Assembly (NCBI RefSeq): GCF_000003605.2
Contig: NW_003124895.1
Span: 589,636-626,176 of the forward strand
Length of the DNA stretch: 36,541 bases
Reading direction: 5' to 3'
From: Saccoglossus kowalevskii
Lineage: Eukaryota > Hemichordata > Enteropneusta > Harrimaniidae
In this document: piece by piece, positions 11,401 through 19,500 of the stretch
Layout: each line of letters opens with the position of its first letter
How positions within the stretch are numbered: the first letter of the stretch is position 1
The notes under the pieces: generated by a model
Database searches by the model: none
What the model saw: only the letters and a program-made list of their open reading frames with translations
Told to the model about the DNA's origin: nothing
Translations under genes and position numbers: made by a program

Positions 11401-14400
11401 TAACCAACTTAGAGTGTCGTTATTGTACGGAAATACGCCTTTGAACGATATGGAACACAAACTGGGATAGGGCGGGGGTGTTGTCACCAGCGCATGAGCG
11501 ATAATCGAGTCCCAAGTTTCGATAACACTTCACGCTAAAAATGCAAAGGTCCATGGGAAGACGTCTGTTTGTAAACAACGACACTGGCCGCATGTCGCAT
11601 GCGCATGTGACGACCTCCCCGCTTTAAGTTTAAGTGCAATTGACGTTACGACCGCCAATAATTATCTATAGTTGAATTGAATATAGACTTTCAATCGATA
11701 ACTTTAAAAAAAAGTAAACTTCCAATTGATACAATTACAAATTAGTCTTATGACACCATGAATAATTATCGATATCCAGTGCCCCCTGCATTAAATAAGG
11801 TACTATCACGCGATTGTTTTTCTCGTACCGGTAAAACACGCATTAATTTATGTGAATATTATGACGTTTTAGCATTCAATATTAATTAAACAGTGTCATT
11901 TCACACTCAACATTACAATTGTGAATGATATTCATAATGGTAAAGTGACAATACTGATAACCTACTTGGAAGTCGTAACTGTAAATGTGCGTCCATCCAC
12001 GCGCTGAGACGTACGTCATGCCCCATTTACATAACGTAGCGCGTGATTCCGTAAGAACAGTTATGCAAATTTACGATTTCTCTGTTTTTAGCGCTTATTG
12101 TTGATCATTTATTTATGATGTTGTGGATAAACACTACCCCATAACGTCTTTCGTATCAATCACTACTATGAACAGGTGATATTAGATGATAATTTCCTAA
12201 CATACTTGATTTACCTATATATGCAGCATTTTCTTGAAATAGCGAGTTCGTTGCTGGACGCGCAGTATGAAGACAAATGGAGTCAAATACACAAGGTAAC
12301 TACAGTGTTTTGTTGTTAATCATTCAAACTCAATCCTGTTCTGTGTCGACAACTCGTCTCACACTACCACCAATATAATTTTTATATGAATAAACATTAA
12401 TTTTCATTAATATTGAACCAAATGGATATCATCTAACATATTTTCATAATCCGTCAATCTGTTCGCGTGGGAATTATCAGTGAAATTTCACAGATCAAGT
12501 CGAAGAATGGACTGTTGTACTGGTACTGTTTGAGGGTGAATGAAAGATGGCCGCAAACAAATTACCGAGGCAAATTACAACAATGTTATATCACAGTCAC
12601 CAGCGACTTTTCATTATCATAAACACATTTCAAAAACTACAAAAAAAATTAATTCATCTACAAAATATAATATATATAATATAAAAAAATTGAATTCCAG
12701 AAAAGCAATTTTTTTTCAAGTTACCGGAACTGTTCGACTGGCATTTTGCTTTGAAATTACCTTCTCGTATTTGTTTCGACCTGGCAGAATGTAACTAGAA
12801 ATGTAAGGGTTTAAATTGGGGATTAATTGCCCGTCTTGTTTAAGTAAAACGCCATGCACGATCGTACCTTCATTTACACAATCATATATATTTTCTTGTA
12901 CATGAACCAAATTGAAAAAAAAGTTGACCTTGACGTTCAAAGGATTAAGATATCGATAATTATATTAAAACAAAAAACAACAACTATTTCTTTCCGAATA
13001 TAACAACAGAATCGTGGTGTTGACAAGGGAGTTGTCCCAATCTTCGAATGGCTAGACCTCTTTGCAAGATCAGTCAATAAAAACTTGGTTGTTCCAAATG
13101 GTAAGGTTACAGCTACCACCAAGAACATTGGTAAGTTTTCTCAGTCAATAGAGCTAATATATTCGACAAAAGTGACCATAATATTGAAATATGAAAATAA
13201 TTGATTTACTGCCGTCATACAGATCTTATTGGTAATTATTTGTGGTCTTCTGGGGAAAATAGGAACAGACGATCATCCGATAATCAGTCTACAACCACAG
13301 ACGACGAGCCTTTAAGTGTGAGTCAATGGAGCGTGAAAAATGGCAATCAGGTCGTGGTCGCTGTGCCAGACGAACTTGCCTCCAAGAACAAGACAAGTAC
13401 GTTTCCTTTGTTTTATAATATATAAATTGGGTACTCAAATTTTAATTACAGCTTTGGCAAATCATCAGTTTTTGATTTTTTTCAGATGTAACCACTGTCG
13501 TCGCCCTGTTATACCACAACCCAGGGGTAGATTACATTCCGGTAGAAGGGGAAGGGTGAGTGAGAGAGACACATTTTACATTGTAGTTACCCTCTGCCTA
13601 TTCATTTGTCAGTATTTCATCAATACAGTAATATGGGACTATAGTTTTCATAACCAGTCACTATGGTGAAGATTCATTATTTACGTAATATCGTACTGTC
13701 GTGTTGATGTGTCTTTTCTTTCAGGAGTGGGTTAAGGTCATGGGTCAAAACAATAACTGCGATTATAAAGGTTTACAAAGTGAACTCTCCGGTACTAACA
13801 CTGTCGCTATTTGACGCTGATAGTGGCGAAGTGTTGACCGAGGTTCCCGGAGTCCTTACGTTTAACTTTAGTCATGAACAGGTAAGAGATTATGAGCTGA
13901 TTTGTTTTAAAATATATGTGCTGTTCACCGACAGACAAACCAACCATTAATCATTCTGAAATATGACTTGGAATCTTTCAACTTATTGAAAATTTGATAT
14001 TCGGCATTTGATTTTACAGTTGGGCTACAGTCCCAAATGTTCGTACATGCGATACGGTGACGACGAAAGGTAAGTATAGTTACGTTATACAAATATTGAT
14101 ATTATTATTTACAGGCACATTACGAACATAAAAACCTCGTCTCGTCACTGTAATAAGCAGACTTGTTCCTCATCCTTCGAAAGACACCTCGGGAATAGCG
14201 TATATTGAGCACGGTCTTGCCGTGACTATTTGAGCATGCGCATTTCAAATATATGACGTCACAAACAACACGTAGAATTAATGTTTGCGCACAAACACAT
14301 GTACATAAGTACATGGTCAGAATGACTTACAGAGGAACGATTAACTGTTACAAATAACAAGCTAACCCAATACGAAATTAAATGGAATCTATGTCTCATC

Positions 14401-17035
14401 AAACCGATCAACAAATAATTGTATTTCAGGGTATGGGACACTGACGGATGCTCGTTAGTTGAAACAAAGAATGTCGCGGACGAGGATGGAGACGCGTACA
14501 CAATATGCAAGTGTGACCACTTGTCGAATTTCGCAGTTGTAATGGCAATGGGTACGGAGCCAGTTGTAAGTAAAATATTAACTCCTAAGCAGTGTCAACA
14601 ATTTTGATGAAACATAGAAAAAATACAAACGTGATGTGGGACTTCGTTAAAGCGAGAGGGTCGTCACCTGCACACGCGCTGGAATTGAGTCCCAAGCGAC
14701 GATAACAACACACGGTAAAACCGCAAAAGCTTATGGGTAGACGCTTGCTTGTAAACAATGACACGCTATGGCCATCTGACGCATGCGCAGGTGACGACTC
14801 CCCGCTTTAACTAATGGATTCTTTATATTCTTTGTAATTCTTTAATCTGATTTCTCCTCTGCAATAATGTCATGTGATATAATGTTCCCCACACAGCCCT
14901 TCTTCAGAGAAGCAAAAGATGTCCTTCTCACGATAGCCAACGTTATTTGTGTTTTACTGTTTCTGATAACGCTGACGTTACTCATGTTATCCAGGTGCGT
15001 TTTGTTAAAGTAATTAATAGTTATGCAATATGCTCTGACATGACAAGAATGACACGGTAAAGCTGAATTAGCTAAACACTGTCGAGTTGATGTCTAGATG
15101 TATTTCTTGAAGCGTTGGTTTGGTTTCCCATAGTAAATTTTGAGACTCCAAGAAATAGAATGCGAAACTCGTTATTTGATTGTGATCGAATCAGTTTAAA
15201 TAATTTCTCACTTAAATCATTATTTGATAAATCGCGTTTACTATACGTATATTATTATTATTTACTTCCATCTATCCAATCACCGAAGAGTGTTAACGCA
15301 ATTGATGTGTTACAGAGAATGTGTACGGTTGATTTATACAGAGTTTGTTATATTTTCTTTTCTGCTTTACCAATATATTTTTTTATTGTATTTAAACAGT
15401 TTGAGTCAAGATCGTTATTTTACTTTACGAATGACTACAATTTCGTTCATCATTTTTACGGTGACGTCCATAGTTATTATGCAAATTGGTGACAACAGGG
15501 TAAGAGCTAATTACCTATATATAATCCGATTTTAGACTATATTTAGATAAAATTAATATCCGTGGGTACTTAGTGTTAAAACCAAACTGCTAATATTGAA
15601 TTTACAGTCAGAGATGTGCCACCCAAACCACGGATCATATGAGTAATAATCGGAGTGGACTAACAACTATATATACTTACAATAATGTAATGCTATTATT
15701 CAATGAAATACAAAACGATGACGCTATCCTATTTTGCAACACCAATCCAACACCAATAGCAAGTGTACCTTCTAATGCCAGTGTGTCTGATGAATCTATT
15801 TAACATTCATGTTGCAGGATAACTGTAGAATCACGTCGTATGTGTATAACATGGCACTGGTCAGTAACTCGATGTGGCTTCTTAACCTTGCTCTTCAACA
15901 AGTTCTGCGACTGAAGTACTTTGTTGTTCACAATTTGAGAGTAAGGTACGCCCCATGCATAACATTACAAATTTTCCACAACCGGTTCCGTCTACGTCTA
16001 ATCATTACATATAGTATAAAAATATGTTTTGTATATTTTATTTTGAAGATAATACTTTTCAGGGGTGATCTGTGTATTCCAGGAAACGCACCAGACAGTC
16101 ATGTGATACCACTAGAATAACTAAAAATTAACAAAGATTCATGAAATATCCTAATATTTTTTTTTCAGACTGGCATATTGCATCATCGGTTGGGTCGCAC
16201 CGATCGTAGTTATTGGGACTGGTCTGATGGTATATCCGACTGAACGGATCAAAGGGACCGAGTAAGTATACACAAAAGTACATTAAATATTTTGCCTACT
16301 ATATCGGGTGGTATACACCAAGAAAGTATCGACATTACACCTTACTAAACATGTTACTAGAGAAATTTATATACGTATTTATTTGCACAAATTACAGTAA
16401 ATCACATATAAACTCTTCTTTTTACGTTGTAATGTTGTTGGCGAAACCCCAATAATCTTATGATAAACTATAAATTTCAATGCATTACTATACTTTTTAT
16501 AGAATGTAATGTACAGCATAATACATGGGATTTCGGCAATGCTTTCAAAACCAAATTCTTCGTTTCTTGTTATATGTACTGCCTTGCGACTTATCAAAGG
16601 CTTTGCATTTATCGGTGATTTGAGTCTTTTTAATATGTTGCATTTGTGGCAGAGCACCGAAGATTTCTCATTTCGGAGTTCTCATTGCTGCTCCATTAAA
16701 TACATGCTCTGTATTTGCAGATGCCTCTTAATATCACCAGTGTCGGTGTTCTCCGTATGTGAGAGTGTAGTAATAATAACGGGTCTGGTGAGTAAAATGA
16801 AATGAATAGATTATTACAACTACTAAAATAAACGATTCTACATAGAGAAATATGGTTTTCCAATCTACTATACAATCAGACAGAATTGTTCATTTTTTTA
16901 ACAAAACCAAACCATTACATTATTACGTCAAAATTGTATTAAATCATTTAATGACACATAATAATATTTCTAACTTTGTCACAAATAATATTTCCATATT
17001 ATTTACATAACAGTATTAAAAACAACACTCAAATG

Positions 17036-17116
<81 letters not shown>

Positions 17117-18785
17117 TGTTAATGTTGATTTCAAGGTGACCTTTGTTATGCTGGTATATGTTATTGGATGGTTCTACAAAGTTCGTATCACATATCAAGA
17201 TGACGAGGCGGAAAAATTATGGTAAAATTATTTATATGAACCATCATTGTTGAGATTTGATTTTGATTTTACAGCATGATGCAAATATTACGTAGTTGTT
17301 TTCGGATGAATAAATCAATTCAACGAAGAACTATATGTGTACTTATATATACTAGTACGTCATATACGAATGCGGTCATACTATTACATTACTTGGAATA
17401 ATTATTCATTTGTTTATAAAATCAATAACTTGAGTGAATTATTGCATATAATAGAACTTTAAACTTACCGTATTCATCAAGGTTTATATAGTAAATGTAG
17501 ATGGTGCGATTATTACAAAGTTTCGAAATAGTTAACAAGTGTGTTAAGTAATATACTTCATTATCCAATACAGTAATGAAGTGTTTGAGGTTTGGGTATA
17601 TTTATAGATTATCTTAGAAACGATAAAATCATAACATGTTCAATATTAAAAACAGTATGTCAATGTATTGTGAACTGAATGCTCATATAATTTAGTGATT
17701 TGGTATACGTATTTTGCTCGGTACGGACTAATAAGGGACTTGTAGTTTATATCTCGTTTTCTATTCAAAACGTAAGTTGTGTAAACTAATGCCTCTGTTT
17801 TATATAGGGAAGATTTGCGTTGTGTAATACTACTGTTTCCAGCATTCACGTTCAAGTGGGTCGTAAAAGTCATGGCGGATCAGAATCCAGAAGAGCTCTC
17901 ATACGGTTATTTATTCGCCGGCGGTGTACTCTTTGAGGTGAATTTATGTAGTTGAAAATTCTCAAGCCAAATTCTTAGTTTTCACCTGAACACTACCATA
18001 CATTCATATTGAATACACGTTAATGTGACAATATCTTGTCTTTCTCACACAGGGATCTGTAATATTTTTGTCCTTCTGTGCAGTCAACGAAGAGGTAAGC
18101 CCATGAATAATGCGGTTCTGTAATGTTTTTATATAATCGGTTTCTTCATCCTGGGTAATCTTGCTTATCACACACATCACACGTGTTTTTACGCTCATTT
18201 TCACGTGTCTCGTTTTCAGCTTCTCGTCTCCTTGCGAGTGAAATTCTGCGGCAGCCAAGAATACCAAGATGCATGGCACGAGGTACAAAAACTTGAAGTA
18301 GAGCGAACTCGAATGCGAAAGGATGTACACCAAGAAACATACTTGAAAATCAAACGCATACGTGAAATGCGAAGACAGAGACAGGAGGAAGAAAAGAAGA
18401 AACGTGATATTTTGAATGATATATTTACGCTGGTGAGAATGCATTGCATATTTATTTGGCCAATGATACATACAAGATGGCGGGTGTGTCTGTGTTTCTC
18501 AGGCTGGGTATAATCAGTAACATTTTGGCGGTTTGTCAGCTATTACTATCATTCTGTTGTGTTTATCTTGAACTGATACGACTATATTTGTATTCATATT
18601 TAAAAAAAATCTCTCCAAGTATAAATCCTTGAATAAAATCTGTTTAAATTGTTTCAAGGTGTACTAAACACATATTTTAGTTGAATATTCTGACAAATAA
18701 CCAATCACCGAGCCTAACCATATATTTTGTCATTTATGTTTTTTAGGCCACTCATCGAACCAAAGTGGGAGCCATCGGTGAATAG
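5961..18785 (+). CDS. Adhesion-class G-protein-coupled receptor, 26 exons, 5' incomplete
   Basis: This is a cell-surface receptor with a large extracellular region, a GAIN/GPS autoproteolysis module and a seven-helix bundle of the adhesion (class B2) family. The exons I joined are 5961-6254, 6674-6772, 7055-7192, 7313-7933, 9236-9421, 9991-10173, 10369-10479, 10569-10663, 10759-10953, 12227-12295, 13010-13130, 13223-13396, 13486-13555, 13725-13881, 14020-14069, 14430-14565, 14897-14994, 15400-15499, 15818-15945, 16169-16261, 16721-16787, 17136-17221, 17808-17937, 18053-18094, 18220-18432 and 18747-18785. All introns are GT-AG and all phases agree, giving about 1230 codons and one stop. Approximate residues are Ig 1-98, kringle 99-177, pentraxin-like 178-384, sushi 385-446, EGF 447-507, HRM 508-575, GAIN/GPS 576-899, 7TM 900-1147 and tail 1148-1230. 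No signal peptide was found, so one or more 5' exons are missing. The exon joins are inferred by eye; ligand and G-protein coupling are unknown. Confidence 0.9.
6674..7192 (+). CDS. Receptor exons 2-3: kringle domain split by one intron
   Basis: Exons 6674-6772 and 7055-7192 together encode a kringle, a three-disulfide extracellular fold. The first half reads [11 protein letters not shown] and then [10 protein letters not shown], matching the kringle start. The second half has LLDENYCR, the counterpart of the usual GL-x-x-NYCRNPD, followed by GCF, WEQC and SKC. All six kringle cysteines are present. Two oddities stand out. The loop between cysteines 2 and 3 is about ten residues shorter than usual, and the usual PWC is GCF. 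Either of two phase-compatible acceptors (AG ending at 7045 or 7054) can be used; the earlier one adds three residues. A missed micro-exon in 6773-7045 is another explanation for the short loop. Both outer borders are phase 1. Confidence 0.75.
7313..7933 (+). CDS. Receptor exon: pentraxin/LamG-like (concanavalin A-like) domain
   Basis: One 621-base phase 1-1 exon encodes about 207 residues, the size of a whole pentraxin domain. Landmarks in order are LTICTWIKV, the pentraxin signature region HICITLES preceded by [28 protein letters not shown] and GNILPW near the end. These match the pentraxin pattern closely (H-x-C-x-S/T-W-x-S; LGQEQD; G-x-I-x-x-x-N-x-W; GN-x-L-x-W). The signature tryptophan is leucine here, and the LGQEQD calcium loop reads LGQEAN, so calcium binding may be weakened. 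In related adhesion GPCRs such domains sit in the extracellular region and probably bind ligand. The ligand here is unknown. Confidence 0.88.
8424..8500. repeat. TAAG tetranucleotide microsatellite
   Basis: About 19 tandem copies of TAAG. It directly abuts the AATGCCTTTATTGAAATC sequence of the neighbouring element and probably arose as its 3' tail. Confidence 0.95.
8500..8700 (-). mobile_element. Probable LINE 3' end with (CTTA)n tail, minus strand
   Basis: Read on the minus strand, this AT-rich segment ends in TTTCAATAAAGGCATT, containing AATAAA, and then runs straight into a CTTA tandem tail. Many CR1/L2-like LINEs end in a short simple repeat after such a signal. No reverse-transcriptase motif remains, so the family is uncertain and the upstream limit is arbitrary. 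It sits in the intron between the pentraxin and sushi exons. Confidence 0.4.
8810..8988. mobile_element. 179-bp inverted-repeat MITE in the pentraxin-sushi intron
   Basis: The left arm starts GACTGGCGCAGTC and continues through GATTAATTTGTTTTT and AGTTTAAATAAAAT. The right end carries the reverse complement over about 48 bases with few mismatches. No clear target-site duplication flanks it, so the superfamily cannot be assigned. The transcript could fold into a long hairpin in this intron. Confidence 0.75.
9236..9421 (+). CDS. Receptor exon: sushi (CCP) domain
   Basis: A 186-base phase 1-1 exon encodes a complement-control-protein module. It shows the four-cysteine pattern: YCHLQ, then FSCLNG, then LICLDG, then SPVCE, with the conserved tryptophan (GNWDHK) between cysteines 3 and 4. 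The acceptor follows TCATTTCCAG and the donor is G/GTTGGT, which is weaker than the other donors in this gene. It is separated from the pentraxin exon by a 1.3-kb intron loaded with repeats. Confidence 0.88.
9991..10173 (+). CDS. Receptor exon: calcium-binding EGF-like domain
   Basis: This phase 1-1 exon opens with DIDEC, the calcium-binding EGF start, and carries six cysteines. It has the hydroxylation-type motif [12 protein letters not shown] and ends the module at GGSC. About 20 acidic residues follow (VDEDIRDEC), including a seventh cysteine outside the EGF fold that is free to pair elsewhere. The acceptor is CACTTGTAG and the donor is TCG/GTGAGT. In adhesion GPCRs such EGF modules act as calcium-stiffened spacers, which is the likely role here. 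Confidence 0.9.
10369..10663 (+). CDS. Receptor exons 7-8: hormone-receptor (HRM) domain
   Basis: Exons 10369-10479 and 10569-10663 encode the HRM fold found just before the GAIN domain in many adhesion and class B1 GPCRs. Key residues are [16 protein letters not shown] in the first part, then LPCRSGAYG across the intron, then [12 protein letters not shown] and DTTDC. The WP, PC, G and final W-x-x-x-D-x-x-x-C landmarks are all present. The exon pair runs from phase 1 to phase 0, so this is where the run of symmetric phase 1-1 exons stops and the GAIN/7TM core begins. Confidence 0.85.
10759..13881 (+). CDS. Receptor exons 9-14: GAIN domain
   Basis: Six short exons encode the GAIN domain, the fold that carries out self-cleavage in adhesion GPCRs. 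The helical GAIN-A part begins at [14 protein letters not shown] and continues through [18 protein letters not shown]. This resembles the usual segment with a helix before SNLLD-x-x-x-x-x-W. The beta-rich GAIN-B part includes [18 protein letters not shown] and [11 protein letters not shown], followed by [11 protein letters not shown]. The phases are 0-0, 0-0, 0-1, 1-1, 1-2 and 2-0, and all are consistent. A serine/threonine- and acid-rich insert ([10 protein letters not shown]) in exon 13223-13396 looks like a flexible loop. The intron at 10954-12226 is 1.3 kb and carries a MITE. Confidence 0.85.
11469..11627. mobile_element. TTAA MITE family, copy C (intron of GAIN region)
   Basis: It shares its core with the copies at 14647-14810 and 36442-36532: CACGCTAAAAATGCAAAGG, then GGAAGACG and TTTGTAAACAA, then GCATGCGCA. 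The right end, CCCCGCTTTAA, is intact. The left end (GGGCGGGGGTGTTGTCACC) is diverged and has lost its TTAA. It lies in the 1.3-kb intron 10954-12226. Confidence 0.75.
14020..14565 (+). CDS. Receptor exons 15-16: GPS cleavage motif and tethered agonist
   Basis: Exons 14020-14069 and 14430-14565 encode the GPCR proteolysis site. Its four cysteines are PKCSYM, DGCSL, TICK and KCD, with a tryptophan in RVWD. The cleavage triplet His-Leu-Ser is encoded at 14518-14526. Cleavage between Leu and Ser would expose [10 protein letters not shown], which fits the family's tethered-agonist pattern (T/S-x-FAVLM). Both residues needed for autoproteolysis (His, and Ser as nucleophile) are intact, so this receptor is predicted to be cleavable, unlike the several family members that have lost the site. 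The intron between the two exons holds no recognisable element. Confidence 0.9.
14647..14810. mobile_element. TTAA MITE family, copy B (intron before TM1)
   Basis: This is the best-preserved copy. TTAA at 14647-14650 and 14807-14810 encloses 156 bp. The left end, AGCGAGAGGGTCGTCACCTG, and the reverse complement of the right end, AGCGGGGAGTCGTCACCTG, match over about 30 bases. A TTAA duplication is typical of piggyBac-type transposition, but the terminal bases differ from the usual CCC start, so the superfamily is left open. Confidence 0.82.
14897..18094 (+). CDS. Receptor exons 17-24: seven-transmembrane region
   Basis: Eight exons encode the helices: TM1 ([17 protein letters not shown]), TM2 ([15 protein letters not shown]), TM3 ([18 protein letters not shown]), TM4 ([16 protein letters not shown]), TM5 ([19 protein letters not shown]), TM6 ([16 protein letters not shown]) and TM7 ([18 protein letters not shown]). 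The pair of cysteines that normally joins the top of TM3 to the second outer loop is present (DNC and GTEC). The TM4 GW-x-x-P and the TM7 end S-F-C-x-V-N-E-E match class B/adhesion GPCRs. TM5 is split by the intron at 16788-17135, which contains a long TA microsatellite close to the acceptor. Confidence 0.92.
16379..16660 (-). pseudogene. Possible LINE reverse-transcriptase scrap in the TM4-TM5 intron
   Basis: On the minus strand, different frames give KCKAFDK (like the RT motif KAFD) and then FGF followed by [10 protein letters not shown]. This is the order seen in L1-type reverse transcriptases (KAFD, FGFG, LY). Frameshifts separate the pieces and there is no YADD, so it is only a weak call. 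Confidence 0.3.
17039..17112. repeat. TA microsatellite next to a splice acceptor
   Basis: About 36 TA units end roughly 20-25 bases before the acceptor AG at 17134-17135 of the TM5 exon, covering the region where the branch point would be expected. Confidence 0.95.
18220..18785 (+). CDS. Receptor exons 25-26: charged cytoplasmic tail and stop
   Basis: Exon 18220-18432 starts in the helix after TM7 ([11 protein letters not shown]) and continues into a very basic and acidic stretch with little else. It has repeated Arg, Lys, Glu and Gln ([30 protein letters not shown]), which should form a long helix or coiled coil. The last exon, 18747-18785, adds [12 protein letters not shown] and the stop TAG. 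The tail is about 83 residues, shorter than the long tails of latrophilins. It lacks an obvious C-terminal PDZ-binding motif. The partners are unknown. Confidence 0.85.
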
Positions 18786-19500
18786 ACGCAGGCGGAGTTA
18801 GCGACATCTCATGATGGATGTACCGACAACAAAATTCAACTGGGAGTAGTTCGTGTAATCACTAATATATGAGATGGTTTCGCTTGGCAGAGTAAAGCAC
18901 TGACCAAAGTTGCTTATGATTAAAAGTATGCTTGGCATTCGAGTATCTTATTTTAAACTGTTGAAAACAAAACATACATTTATTCTAGTCTAATATCCTT
19001 ATGTACAAAATATATTAGAGATAAATTACTTTTTTTAAACACATCCGGGTAATTCATGAACGCATATTAACATTAGATTGTCTTAAAGAATGGTGTGGGC
19101 TGCATTGCTAATGCAGAGGTTTTTAATGCGTGACGACACGAAAGTAATGTAATTAGAAAATAAAACTGTTGCATCTTTTATGAGTAGAAAGTAAAATAAT
19201 AATGAAAAAAAAACTAATTTAACGACATATTTATGAAGACGAACCGTTGTGGAACAGGCTATTGTGTAGTTGGTCACGAAGAAAATATTAAACTTTAACA
19301 ATGATTTTACGTGTATAGTACATTAAAGAATTATTCAAGGTTCAGCACGTTTCGTTTTCGGTTTATATCAACATTACATTTGCATGCAACATGCAATATT
19401 GAACATTTAAACATGCAGTTGGGTGATATATGTTTGTATTTATTTATTGTATAAATATATTTTAAATTGACGGTCAGGGAACACTTAAATAAATATCAAA
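18786..19500 (+). other. Probable 3'UTR of the receptor with candidate poly(A) signals
   Basis: AT-rich non-coding DNA follows the stop. AATAAA hexamers lie at 19159-19164 and 19488-19493. Either could end the transcript, and which one is used cannot be read from the sequence. Confidence 0.4.

Noticed and set aside
16379-16805. Plus-strand open frame continuing into the TM5 exon
   Set aside because: It reads through the intron. The acceptor at 16720 joined to the phase-2 donor at 16261 gives the expected receptor sequence with the outer-loop cysteine.
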